Assembly: GCA_010093685.1 (NCBI GenBank)
Contig: MU006227.1
Coordinates: forward strand, 684,154 to 748,153
Length of the DNA stretch: 64,000 nt
Source: Ophiobolus disseminans
Lineage: Eukaryota; Ascomycota; Dothideomycetes; Pleosporales; Phaeosphaeriaceae
Direction: 5' to 3'
The notes below the pieces were generated by a model. The model was not told the origin of the DNA. It ran no database searches and saw only the letters and a list, made by a program, of their open reading frames with translations. Of this stretch, positions 48,113-58,860 are shown piece by piece. Both the position numbers and the translations under genes were made by a program. Positions within the stretch are counted from its first letter, which is position 1. The number at the start of each line of letters is the position of its first letter.

Positions 48113-49690
48113 CTAGACCTGAGCCATAATGCTCTGCAGTCCAATATCTGCTTCGTCGTCATCCTCCTCGTACGTCATTTCCATGCCCTGAAAGACGACT
48201 GCGTTCTTCTCTGCCGGCACGTTGACTTCGAGGATGTCTGGGGTGTGCGTCTCGACCGCCTCTTCGGTAAGCGCAACACCGCCCTCGACCTCGATTTCAC
48301 TGCCCGCAGACGCGGAGGTGGAGATCGAGAAGTCCGAAGATCCCGAGTTACTCGCCTCGGGCGAGTCACTCTGGCTGCCAGGGCTGCACACGATAGGCGT
48401 GAGTGGAGTCGCAGTGTGTTGATTTGTCGGAACCGCATGCACGTCTTCAAAGCCTGCTACGAGCGTGCCGTGCTTAACATCACTTCGCTCTTTCTCTTTC
48501 CGCACCTTGCGTAGGGTAGGCAGATCGAAGTCGCCAATGTCGTGTGAGTCGTTGGAGTTCCGCACAGTGCCGGTTCGAGGAAGCGGGAGGGTGATGCTAG
48601 ATCCCTCTGAGCTTGATTCCCTGCCAGAACGGAAGATGTTCTGCACCGCTGTCTTGAGACCGGAGAGGCGGTTTGACTGGCGGTCGAGGTCTTTCCTGAC
48701 GTCCCCTAGACTACGGTGGCCCATTTTGTAGAAGCGGCGACGGGGACTGTGCTGGGCAGAGATATCGTCGAGATCTGTCTGTGTCGTCTTGAACGTGCGA
48801 TCGCTGGAAGAGGTCGTCGAGGTCGAGGCCGTCGGTGGGGCGTCGGTTGAGGCCGAGAGCGAGTTTGTGGTTGGGATGCTGAGTGGCGTACCATCGGCCG
48901 TTGGCGAATCGGGCAAGGAAGGGACACTGTTTCCAACAGACTTCATAATATGCGCTGACTTGATGGGCAGGATCTCGACATCTTGCAAAGTCAAAGGTGG
49001 AAAGTCAGCATCGAAGACCGACTGGAAAGAGATGTAGACGCGGTCGCGGTAGTAAGGGCGACAGGAGTGACACGCTCTAAAGGCGCATGCTGGTGGACCC
49101 TGGCTGTATTAGCAGATCCTCAAAGACCCAGTGAAGTATAACAATCAAGCATGAAGCTTTCTGAGATGTGTAGCATTACTTACTGTGTCTTTGGGCTTGC
49201 TAGCCGCTGTGCCGTCGTTGTTTGACGGTGCCTGCTCCATAGCTACCAGCTTAGACATGGCGTTGTTGATCGAGGTAGCTTGGAGCGTGTCCGAGATGAT
49301 CTGGCGAAGGTCCTGCTTCTGTGCTTTGAGTAGCTCAAGTTGCGCCGGTGTGTAATGGCCCTGTTCTGCTGCGCGGATGATGCTCTCGCTCACGCCCGCC
49401 CATTCTAGTTGCAAGCGCACCTCTGACTTGACAATCTCCATGGGGTCTTCGTCCTCTTGCTCCAGCAGAGCGCGCAATGTCGGAGAGTCGCAGTCCTGCC
49501 TGCACTCGTAGAGGAACCCGATCGAAGGCTCGCGCCCACAGACGTAACACTGCTGGTCACGGCTATAGACACGGTCCATGTTGATATGGGTGCAGTTGGG
49601 CGTACGAACCCGCTTTGATTTGGGCATATTGCGGGCCTTGATCTGGTTAACGAGGTCGGCGAGGTTGATTTCGGCATTACCTACTCGCAT
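48113..49690 (-). CDS. Fungal protein of unknown function with two cysteine-rich motifs
   Basis: I do not recognise the family. The exons 49690-49184 and 49099-48113 give 497 residues. The N-terminal half has a Cys cluster (CTHINMDRVY, CYVCG, then ECRQDCDSP) at about 32-70, followed by a helical, acidic stretch. A second cluster, PPACAFRACHSCRPYYRDRVY, begins directly after the intron, at about 170. It is CxxxxCxxC-like and could bind zinc together with the first. The C-terminal 290 residues are Ser/Thr/Asp/Glu-rich and probably disordered. The acceptor is the AG at 49100, because the AG five bases earlier leads to a stop. The start at 49690 is the first ATG; Met22 (MPKSKRVRT) is an alternative. 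It converges with the alpha-MPP gene. Confidence 0.75.
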
Positions 49691-50926
49691 CGCGCGCCGC
49701 GCGAAGTGATGATCGTGAGGTTAGGTAGAGTTCCAAAAGGTGGAGGGTGCAGTCAACAAGCTATGGCTGCCGCGAATATGTTACTGGGTAGGTGCGACCG
49801 GCGTGGATAGTGCAAGTGAAGGCGCGAATGGGGAAGGAGGGACTCGGTGGGCTCTGCGCAGGAGCTAGATACCCACGTGGAGTTGACGCGGCAAACGACG
49901 AACAAGAAAGAGGTCGTCGTGGACCTTCACGCTGTAGGCTCACAAACGCTCTGCGCTTCGTCACAGCAACGGCTGTGGGTCATAGCGACGACAAGGCATC
50001 TGCCTGTTTGGTCCACATTGTTCGTTCTGCTCGAGGAGGATGAGATGGGATCGTGTTGTGTGTGCAGCGGGGGAATAGGCGATTGAATCATGCAGGTCCC
50101 GTTTGCTCCGTGTTGTCTTTCCAGATGTGCAAACGACGTCAAGGTGTGGCCACCACGATGGACACTCGCATCTCTACTGACGCCAAATCACTGGTAGCAT
50201 GAAGCAGATAGGTAAAAAAGGCAGATATTTTTTTTGAAGTCTCCACACGAGGCAAATAAAGACAGTAGAGGCATTATGAACACCATATGCCTTGAAAAGT
50301 GAAGTTGTACAGACAGTCGATCTAAACAAACCTCATAGGTCCAACTGCAAGTGTTGTCACACAACGGGAGTCAGCAGCCAAGTTGGTACCATGGACACAC
50401 CCTTGATCAAGAGCCGTGATGTATTCAACATGTCGTCAGAGCTACACGAAAAACCCTCGCACTGCATACATACAATGTCGCGTGTTACGCCGATGAATTG
50501 GGCATCTCGCGTGGTATCTGAGCAGCGCATCCCTGTTCGGCGGATGCCGACGTGCTATCGGTTATCGCATCAAAAGCATCGAGCGTGCAGCGGGACACGC
50601 TCCTATACATCAGTTGCTCTATCTGGACGCGTGGAAGGAGAAGAAGACCAGCGAACAGGGCAATCCTTTCGAAGTTGACAAAGCCAAGGCCCGAGGTGGT
50701 TGTTGTTGTCAGTCGCTGAGCTCCGTGTCCGTCTCATCCCGCACCAGTCGGGCGTAGCGCTAAAGCAGATTGGGCCGAGGAAGCGCTGTTGTCGTCCCCA
50801 GCCATCGCCAACAACAATCAGCGCAACCACTTCCATCCGACCCGCGAACGCATCCCCACTTCTGCAACGCCCTGCTACACGTGTCCACTCCTCTATATAC
50901 GGCTGCCGCACACCATTGAAGGCGCC
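49691..50926. other. 1.2 kb divergent intergenic region
   Basis: Lies between the unknown cysteine-motif gene and the Mpv17/PMP22 gene. A poly-T run is at about 50227-50235. Short open frames (for example 50292-50678) show no protein pattern. The right end should contain the Mpv17/PMP22 promoter. Confidence 0.4.
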
Positions 50927-51901
50927 ATGTCGGTCAAGTTCGAAAAGGAGACGGTCAAGACGACGACCGGCGCGCTTGCCGAGGCAGCGGGTAAGGGAAA
51001 GGACGACCTGATGAGCGAGGTCGGGAAGGCGCTGAAGAAGGGCGGCGGTCCCAGCGGATATCTCATGGTGAGTGTTGCGCCATTGCAGTGTGTTGAGAAT
51101 ATAATGCTGATTGGAGACATGGTAGGCGTACCTGAAGCAGCTCCAGAGTAACCCTCTGCGCACCAAGATGCTCACATCCGGCACCTTGTCGGGTCTGCAA
51201 GAGTTTCTCGCGTCGTGGATCGCGCACGACAGGAGCAAGAGCGGCCATTACTTCACCTCCCGCGTCCCCAAGATGGCCCTGTATGGTGCCGTCATCAGCG
51301 CGCCTCTCGGCCACGTCCTTATTAGCCTCCTCCAGAAGGTCTTCCAAGGGCGAAAGAGCTTGAAGGCGAAGATTCTGCAGATTCTCGCGAGCAATTTGAT
51401 TGTGAGTTCCACGACTTCTGAACACGGTGCAACGAAAGGTGCTAATATGCGCAGATCGCCCCTATCCAAAACAGCATCTACCTCGTCTCGATGGCGCTCA
51501 TCGCGGGTGCCCGCACATTCCACCAGGTCCGCGCAACTGTTAAGGCTGGCTTCTGGCCCGTCATGAAGGTCAGCTGGATCGTCTCCCCAATCTCGCTGGC
51601 TTTCGCCCAGCAGTTCCTCCCGGAGACTACGTGGGTGCCCTTTTTCAACATTATCGGATTTGTCATCGGTACATACATCAACGCGCACACCAAGAAGAAG
51701 AGGCTCGCCGCCTTGAGGCGAAAGCACTACGGAGACGGTGGCAGCGGAAGGAGCAGCCAAATAGGTGGACGTCCGGGTGACCGCCCGGGTGATCGTCTTG
51801 GTGATCGACCTGGCGATCGTCTTGGAGACCGTCCAGGAGACCGTCTAGGTGACCGACCAGGCGACGAGTACGGTCGTCCTGACGACAGACCACGCTACTA
51901 G
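50927..51901 (+). CDS. Mpv17/PMP22-family membrane protein with a GDR-repeat tail
   Basis: Integral membrane protein, probably of the peroxisome; the family includes PXMP2, Mpv17 and the Woronin-body sorting protein WSC of filamentous ascomycetes. The exons 50927-51067, 51126-51401 and 51455-51901 give 287 residues. The family pattern is YLKQLQSNPLRTKMLTSGTL, then hydrophobic segments around GAVISAPLGHVLISLL and IYLVSMALIAGA. The signature WPVMKVSWIVSPISLAFAQQF, then WVPFFNIIGFVIGTYINA, comes near the C-terminal third. An unusual tail follows with eight tandem GDR-P/L-like tetrapeptides. The start is the ATG in GGCGCCATGTCG, just before the protein-like sequence. The peroxisomal location and the WSC link are inferences. 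Confidence 0.85.
51776..51871 (+). repeat. 12-base coding tandem repeat, eight units (GDRP/GDRL)
   Basis: Eight consecutive 12-base units encode GDRP and GDRL in strict alternation, the last unit being GDEY. Third-position changes between units show that the repeat is not brand new, yet the amino-acid pattern is kept. It forms the C-terminal tail of the Mpv17/PMP22 protein. Confidence 0.85.
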
Positions 51902-52724
51902 ACTGGTAGCCGAGGCCTCGCTCACAAGTGGCCGTTGTTCGAGTCTAAAGTTTGTCCGCTGCAATGATGCAGCATCCGCTACAAGTCACAGTGACTAGAC
52001 TCTCGGTTACAGAGACGGGCCACTACCCGCTCTTTCGGCACTTAAGGAGAGGTGCGCACTGATGACGATCTTGTATATCCCTTGTTTCATGTTCGATGAT
52101 TGGAAGTTTAGTTGGTGTTCGTATGGGCTCGACTGAATATACATAATTACCTCTGCATCGTCATTCGCGTCCTTGGAAATACCTATCATCTACCTAGCTA
52201 ACAGAGTAAAGGGCTACGCAAAGTCATGGTGCATGATTTATGTTACAATGTAACAGTGGTTGTTGTGAGCGCTACTCAACCGCCGCTCGTGGAACATTAG
52301 ACCCGACGGCTTGCGGTTAGATTGACGTTTGCGGACACTATGAGCTTCCAACAGAGGCATGGAACATTACACGACCATTTTTCTCGTGATAACCATGGAT
52401 ATCGACATGTGTCATCCCTTGACCGTCTTCCACTAGGACCACAGACGAAGAGCTTCCGTTGGACTGTTCGCACCCAACCGGCGGAAACATACAGCAAACA
52501 TGTACGTGTTACGAACAGCACACGAGTTTCCATGTGCTCGGTCATGACGGACTTCAAGCAGGCACGAGACATGCACAAACTCTTTAGCAACGGTGACGGA
52601 CGACGGGCGATCGTGATTACGAAAGCTGGAGCTTCATTGGAAACCAGACTACATAAGTGTCTGTCGACGTCGTGCTCGCGTAAGTAGTCGAAATTAATCA
52701 GAACCTGACGGAGAAAACGACAAC
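51902..52724. other. Intergenic region before the SprT-like/BTB gene
   Basis: About 0.8 kb. A plus-strand frame of 121 codons (52322-52687) ends 37 bases before the next start codon. It has no recognisable features and could be an upstream frame in the 5' leader or chance. Confidence 0.35.
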
Positions 52725-54896
52725 ATGACACTCGGTCCACCCAGCCATCTGTCGCTCTACCAAGACCGCTCGCTCAACCGTCGAGCATACTCTGGATCTC
52801 CAATTCCTTACTACTCTGACTCAGAGCCTGGTTTGTATCCCCATAGGACGTCGTCCAGCCTCAGCTATTCTGCTCCCGGGTTTACTTCACGGTTGCAAGA
52901 TCCCAACATCAAGTGCAACCGGAACCTGGGATGGAACGTTGACTATGCTGTTGCGTTCATTGTTGATCACATGGAAAAGAAGACGGATGCTGCTGAGACA
53001 CTGAGAAACGTGCGCATCAAAGCTGCAGCACTCGAAAGAGAAGGCCTTGCTCACGAGATTCCATACCGCGTCTTCGGCAAGCTCGACGACACCTTATTCG
53101 CCGGGCATCTAAAGAATGCAGTCTTCCTAGAGAACAACAGCCTGGGCTCTGATGTATCCGGCGCCACATACAATCATAGTTGGGGGCCCGTCGTCGAAGT
53201 CAAACGTGTCTCTATCATTCTGAACAGCGATGTGCTGGAGTGCGCAAGAGCACGAGATGTCGTAGCGATTCTGATCCATCACATGATCCACGCATACTTC
53301 CTGATCGCTTGCGGACCTCAGAAGGAAGATGAGGTAGACTATGGCCGTCTCGGGCATGGCTACCACTTTGGCAAAATCATGACCACCATTAGGAAATTAT
53401 CCGCAGTACACGGCAAAGAGCTCACACCACTCCAATTCGGTCACGATTTTGGTGACTTCCGACACTATGCAGACGGATACTACAAACCGCGTCGTCGTCC
53501 GTCCAAAGACGAAAGCGATCAGAAGGATAAGTGGTATTGTAGCCATTGCCACTCCAACATCTACGAAATCCAAGACAGCGAAATCGACCAATGGTATGAG
53601 AAAGTTTGCAAACCAATGCAGGACCAAACGTGCAAAGCTATCCGCTCCGCTACAGTCCAGGTTTACAACGACCGTCGCCACGAATTGGAGACCAAACCGC
53701 GCGCACGCCTGTCGCCGTCGAACAAGACGGTCGAGTTCATCTTCAAGGACAGACCTATCCTTATGGAAACCAAGAAGCTCGACAACCTCCTTAGCGTGAA
53801 GCAGGTGTTCGAAAAGTCAAAGTCTCGCTTCCTCAAGATCGACAGAGACATTGCAGAAGCCACCTTCCACCGCTTGCTCGAGTTCGCGCACACGGGATAC
53901 TACCGACCAGACCCGTCCAACCACTTTGCGCATGGACTGGGCACATCTCGCACAGGGCCGCCGGTCATCAAACCCAGCAACGGCAGGGGCGAAGCATGGC
54001 TGCTAGCAGACGTACAGTTCGCCAAATTCGGCAGTTCGATGAAGTTCGACGAGTGCAGGAGCTATGCACTTGACAGAATGAATAGCTACGGCATCATGAC
54101 CGAAGACCCTGTCGCCGTTCTTGAAGCAATCTACTCCGGCAGGGAACCCGACCTCAAGCTCAAAGAATGGGCAAGGAAGTTCCTCGTCGCTTCACCTACT
54201 GTTTCTTCGAATGCGAATGAGTACTTCGGCGGCGCTGTGGCGAGTCATACCGAGCAGCCTAATCTCCTCAAACTGGAAAACGAACACAGTCCCTGGCGCA
54301 CGCGCCTCCACGACGCCATGGACGCGAACGGCAGTTTGGAAAACGATGTGCGCAAGGCATGGCAAGAGTTACGAGACAAGGGACATATCGGATGGGATGC
54401 GCATACCTCGTCTTCAGCACTCGTCGCACAAAATCAACTCTCAAACTTCCGACACCAGAACCTCCTTGGGCTGTCTACCTCTCCATTCCACCAGCCCTTC
54501 CAACAACACCAACAACAACTACTCCTCGGCGCTAACACCACGCTCGACGCCTTGAACCTCGCAAACCACCACTTCTCCTCCCCTTTTCAACATCAACCTC
54601 AACACCAAAATAACGCCCTCCTAACCGCCCTATCAACCCTGCTCTCCACCAACGGCAATCCCCACAACAGCGTCCAGAATCTCCTTAGCAACAACAGTAC
54701 TAGCGCTCATGACCTCGAACGCCTACAAAACATCGAGCGCCACAAGATACGCGAATTAGAGAAAGAGCGGCGTGCACTGGAAAAAGAGAGAGATCGCGTC
54801 AGGGAGACGACGGCGCAAGTGCAGGCTGCTGCGGTGCTAGAAGCACTGATGGGAAGGGGGAGGGGGTTTGTGGAGAGTGATGATGAGTATTGTTAG
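52725..54896 (+). CDS. SprT-like domain protein with altered HExxH motif, fused to a BTB-like domain
   Basis: Single exon, 723 residues. The region at about 115-300 looks like a SprT-like zinc metallopeptidase domain. The active-site segment reads AILIHHMIHAYF, with His185 and His189 kept but His186 in place of the catalytic Glu. A further His pair is in GHGYHFGKIM (211, 214), and a zinc-ribbon-like WYCSHCH follows at 270-276. At about 325-395 a BTB/POZ-like segment begins (VEFIFKDRPILMETKKLD, then FHRLLEFAHTGYY). The C terminus is Gln/His/Asn-rich and ends in a charged coiled coil (ERHKIRELEKERRALEKERD). With the Glu missing I expect no proteolysis. A zinc-dependent binding role, perhaps as a BTB adaptor, is inferred. 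No exact orthologue is recognised. Confidence 0.75.
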   Translation: MTLGPPSHLSLYQDRSLNRRAYSGSPIPYYSDSEPGLYPHRTSSSLSYSAPGFTSRLQDPNIKCNRNLGWNVDYAVAFIVDHMEKKTDAAETLRNVRIKAAALEREGLAHEIPYRVFGKLDDTLFAGHLKNAVFLENNSLGSDVSGATYNHSWGPVVEVKRVSIILNSDVLECARARDVVAILIHHMIHAYFLIACGPQKEDEVDYGRLGHGYHFGKIMTTIRKLSAVHGKELTPLQFGHDFGDFRHYADGYYKPRRRPSKDESDQKDKWYCSHCHSNIYEIQDSEIDQWYEKVCKPMQDQTCKAIRSATVQVYNDRRHELETKPRARLSPSNKTVEFIFKDRPILMETKKLDNLLSVKQVFEKSKSRFLKIDRDIAEATFHRLLEFAHTGYYRPDPSNHFAHGLGTSRTGPPVIKPSNGRGEAWLLADVQFAKFGSSMKFDECRSYALDRMNSYGIMTEDPVAVLEAIYSGREPDLKLKEWARKFLVASPTVSSNANEYFGGAVASHTEQPNLLKLENEHSPWRTRLHDAMDANGSLENDVRKAWQELRDKGHIGWDAHTSSSALVAQNQLSNFRHQNLLGLSTSPFHQPFQQHQQQLLLGANTTLDALNLANHHFSSPFQHQPQHQNNALLTALSTLLSTNGNPHNSVQNLLSNNSTSAHDLERLQNIERHKIRELEKERRALEKERDRVRETTAQVQAAAVLEALMGRGRGFVESDDEYC

Positions 54897-55158
54897 GGGA
54901 TGGGGAGACGGAGATGGGATGGGATGGCGGAAGGGGAATGGAATGGGCGTTACGGTGCCAATATAGTTTATTAACAATTCACGAAGTCAACGATCTTTAG
55001 TGCATACAATTCAAAACTTCAATTAACTATTTAGGACTGAGATAAGACAATCAAGCCCCTCCAAGTCGGAGTAGGGAAATCGCACTATCGTCCTCCTTAC
55101 CGATCAAGAACAACATTTAAAAGCCTCGAGAAATTCCCATCTCACAAGCTTAGTAATT

Positions 55159-57188
55159 CTAGTACCTACCTCCCGGAGGCGGCTGGCCATACTGCTGCTG
55201 ACCAGGATACCCACCCTGAGGCGGCGCACCACCCTGCGGAGGACGCTGCTGCTGACCGTACTGGCCTCCAGGGGGAGGAGCACTATACTGGCCCTGTCCC
55301 TGCGGAGGCTGCTGACCATACTGCCCGCCCTGCGGCTGCTGGCCGTACTGCCCGCCCGGAGGTGGAGCGCCGTACTGGCCTTGGGGAGCCTGACCATGAG
55401 GAGGTTGACCATACTGGCCCTGGCCCTGAGGAGGAGCACCGTACTGGCCCTGAGGTGGTGCACCATACTGACCTTGAGGCTGCTGGCCGTAACCCTGCTG
55501 GGGTGGGGCGCCGTACTGGCCGCCGGGAGGAGCTCCGTAGCCGCCTGGAGCGGGGTTGGTCTTTTCGTCCTTGGCGTCGTAGCTGCGGTCGATGGCACCG
55601 AGGAGGAGCTTGATGATCCAGAGATCGGGAGTCAGGTCGACAGGTGGATTTGCGCGGGCCATTTCTTCCTGTTCGTGTTCGAAGTCTGATATCATGTTAG
55701 TTGAGCATATGCTTAGACGTCATGCAGACTTACTGGAAGTGCAGTCCACCATAGGTCCGATGACTGGGTCCTCGTCGAGCTTGCCGAGGAATTTCTTGGC
55801 CATTTCATCGTTGCCGACCTGGGCGAACTCGAATGCAACACCGCCGCGGCCGTATTGTGGGTAGCGCTGCTGGAGGGTGTCGAACGCATACCGAATGGTG
55901 TCAAACACGGCATTCTGGGGCTCACCGGCAGGCTGGCCATCAGTGATGGCAATGACCAGTACTGGCTTCTTGAGCTGACCCTGTGCAGCCTTGGCGAGGA
56001 CTATCTCATCAATGACCTTCTTTCGAAGCGAAGTACCCATGGGAGTGAGGCCCTTGAACTGAACACCGCGCATAATCTGATCGATCTGGCCCTCGGTTGC
56101 AACGCCGTCCTGGAGAGGTCGGCCTGACTGGTCGCGGGCAGTAGAGAGATCGGTGTTCATGCATCGTAGAGATATACCATCCGCGTCGAAGAGGGTAGCC
56201 GCGAATGAGACTCGCTCCAAAATAAGGCGCAAGTCAGTGATACGGCTACCTTCCTCCTCAAACTGCATGGAACCGCTGTCGTCTTTGAAGGTTAGCCATG
56301 TCCAGCAGATATAGGTCTATCAACTTACCGATGTACAAGACGATATCGTAGAGAGCGAGCTTGACGATATCGTTTGCAATCTCCTTGGCAACACGCCAGC
56401 GTGAAATGATCTGATTGACCTTTCCGGCGGCCTGTTGCGCTATCTGGTCAAGGACGGGATTGCCCGGTGGGTAGAAATTCTGGAGACCTTTCTCCTGGAT
56501 GCAGCTTTGCAGGAGCTGCTTGTAACCTTGGACGTCGGCAGGACTAGCTTGAACTTGCTGCGGGGGAGGCGGGCCTCCATAACCAGCCTGACCGCCCTGA
56601 GGTGGTGCACCGCCCTGTGAATATACGTTAGCACTTTCTCCAAAAGCACAAACATTCAACACTCGTTCGCTTGCTCTGCACGTGAATGACAGTAAGAAAA
56701 ACAAGAAAATCCAAATGGCTGGGAAAACCAACATAAGACGGCGCTTGGCCGTAGGTTTGTCCATATTGCTGTTGAGGCGGTTGTCCATAAGGCGGTTGTT
56801 GCTGACCCCATTGGCTTTGCTGTTGTGGCTGCTGTCCATACGGTTGTGGAATAGGCGGTTGGCCATATTGGCTTTGTTGTTGCCCTGGATATGGTGACTG
56901 AGGATGCGACGACTGTGGATACGGAGAAGACATCTGGCCGGGCGGTGGAGGGGCAGGTCTGTTATACGCTGACTGCTGTCCTTGAGGATAAGGTGATGAT
57001 GCTCCGTACGCACCTGGATTCGAGGGTTGTGAGAATGGTGACTGTGGGGGTGGTGCTTGAGATCCAGGCCGCAAAGGAAGAGGAGGTCCAGCCTGTTGTT
57101 GTGGTGCCTGTGGATAAGGTGCAGCCTGGCCTGGATAAGGCTGATATGCGCTGTAATTTGCAGCTGCCATTTTACTCGCGAGAGGCAT
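55159..57188 (-). CDS. von Willebrand A-domain protein with P/Q/G-rich flanks
   Basis: The exons 57188-56733, 56614-56329, 56282-55734 and 55685-55159 give 605 residues from the ATG at 57188. The N-terminal 150 residues are Pro/Gln/Tyr/Gly-rich. A helical stretch leads to the vWA domain. Its MIDAS metal site DDSGSM is created across intron 2; TPMGTS and ITDGQPAG supply the later metal-contact positions. The last 150 residues are repeats of GQYGAPPQ/GQYGQQP type (55162-55545), a low-complexity, prion-like sequence. Upstream, a second possible start exists: 57544-57494 (MAAANAAYPPPGGQGGY) and 57438-57379, which could splice in frame to 57248 and give 662 residues. The repeated MAAAN start suggests duplication of the first exon. 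Copine-like adaptor functions are conceivable; the true role is unknown. Confidence 0.8.
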
Positions 57189-57378
57189 ATGTGGCGGTGA
57201 AGGAAGTGTGGCTACAGGCGCAGTTGAGGATGATTTCCGGTGTGCGATCTAAAGGACAGAACAGGGCGGGGGTTACGAAAATGTTTGCGACAGCCTAGCC
57301 GTAGGTGGCGGAAAGATGACGACGATTGCAGTGCAGAGCAAGTGACAAGGAGATGAAGTAAGAAAGGGCTTCACCTAC

Positions 57379-57544
57379 CGCGGGTGCGCCGGCACCTTGG
57401 GCTCCGCCTGGATATGCTTGATACTGCTGTTGCCCAGGCTGCGTCACATTAGTCAAACGCGACCGACAGATACATTCACAGCTGTAGACTCACATAACCA
57501 CCCTGTCCACCTGGAGGAGGGTATGCAGCATTTGCTGCAGCCAT
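57379..57544 (-). other. Possible alternative upstream exons of the vWA gene (duplicated N terminus)
   Basis: Two short open exons with good splice sites, 57544-57494 (17 codons, ATG in CCAAGATGGCT, ending GTGAGT) and 57438-57379 (20 codons, ending GTAGGT). Both are phase 0 and encode the same Pro/Gln/Gly/Tyr style as the main N terminus. An acceptor TTTAG at 57249 would join them in frame to the main first exon. Confidence 0.45.
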
Positions 57545-58860
57545 CTTGGATGCGAGCTACAACGCGTAAACATGTCAGCCCAATGATGACGAAGGCGCGG
57601 GGCATAGAGGGGCAGCCAAGCCGACTGTCGGACAACTTACACCCATTTCGTTGGCTTTGTTCGTGAGATCAAATGGAGAAAGAGTTGCTGAAAGTACTCA
57701 AGGCAGACTCGAGGGCTTATTGTGATGAGGAAGAAGTGGTAGTTGAAATGGATGGAAAGAGTGCCTTGCTCATTTGGCTGTTATGTAGAGTCAAGAGCTG
57801 AAGATGACAGCAGCCACCCTGGCCCACTACGCACAGCCCCAGCCCCAGTGGAGCGGCGGCGCCTGCACCGCCCTCATCATGCCATTGGCTGATGTGTGGA
57901 TTGCGACTGCATCCGTGTTTGGTTGTGTGACCTCGAGCGAGGCTGAGCAGTCACAGTTCGCGAATGCGCCACGTCGGCGTTGTTCAGTGAACGCGCGGGG
58001 CATGCGCAGGTAGGCGATGCGCAGGCAGCAGAATTCTTAGATTAAACGTGGTATGTTGAATTGAAGAACATCCTGTGGGTATTACATTTTAACACATATA
58101 AAGGCCGTCTCCGCTCTTGCATGCCACGTCGTATGTTGCATTCGAGCCATCAACTCAGGCGTTGATTCATAATCGATAAAACATGGGCTAAGGCTTCACG
58201 TGCTCCTGGATCATAGATTGACGAGTAACCTTCGCCTACAGATATTCCAAAGCTGCCATCGACTTATACCTCACTAATGCTCTGTGAACTGTAAGTGTAT
58301 CGAGGCTCGTCACGTTGTACGACTGGTGGCTTTCGCGCCTGAGGCTGTTTCACAGAGGCAAGCATCCTACAACACGTTGAGCACCTCAACCCAGCGCTTC
58401 CGAAAAATTATAAGACAGGAAAAACCTCTGTGGCTTGATCCACTGTGAGAACGTCGCATGAGCAGTTCTCCAGGGCTGCGTCTGAACCATCGCGCGCAGC
58501 CCTTATGCAGGCTTAGCGCGGACTATTCTCGATGCGTTCCCAAGGTCAGATCGCACTACCAAGCGCTGTCCCACTGCCACCGCCTTTTCCTCATTCCCTC
58601 CATAACAAGAAATGACTTTAGCCAGATAGTTCGGGTAGCTGATGGGGGAGATACACAATGCTTATCGTAAGCAGATCAATTTGCAACGAATGGGAGGCCA
58701 AACCTGCAGATTTTGGCCCCCAAATGCAGGGATGCAACTGGGCTTTTAGGCGTACTGAGACGTGTAACCCCTGGCGGCTGACTAGACATGAAAACCTGAT
58801 ATGCGTCGACGGCCACATCATAGAGTGCGATCCAAAGTTCGTTCCTAACACTAATCTCTC
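57545..58860. other. 1.3 kb divergent intergenic region
   Basis: Between the vWA gene and the next membrane-protein gene. Short open frames only (for example 57804-58013 and 58658-58987, the latter overlapping the next gene in another frame). No repeats or RNA genes seen. Confidence 0.4.

Noticed and set aside
52322..52687. 121-codon plus-strand frame just upstream of the SprT-like/BTB gene
   Set aside because: No recognisable features and a competing minus-strand frame of similar length in the same place. It could be an upstream frame in the 5' leader but evidence is lacking.
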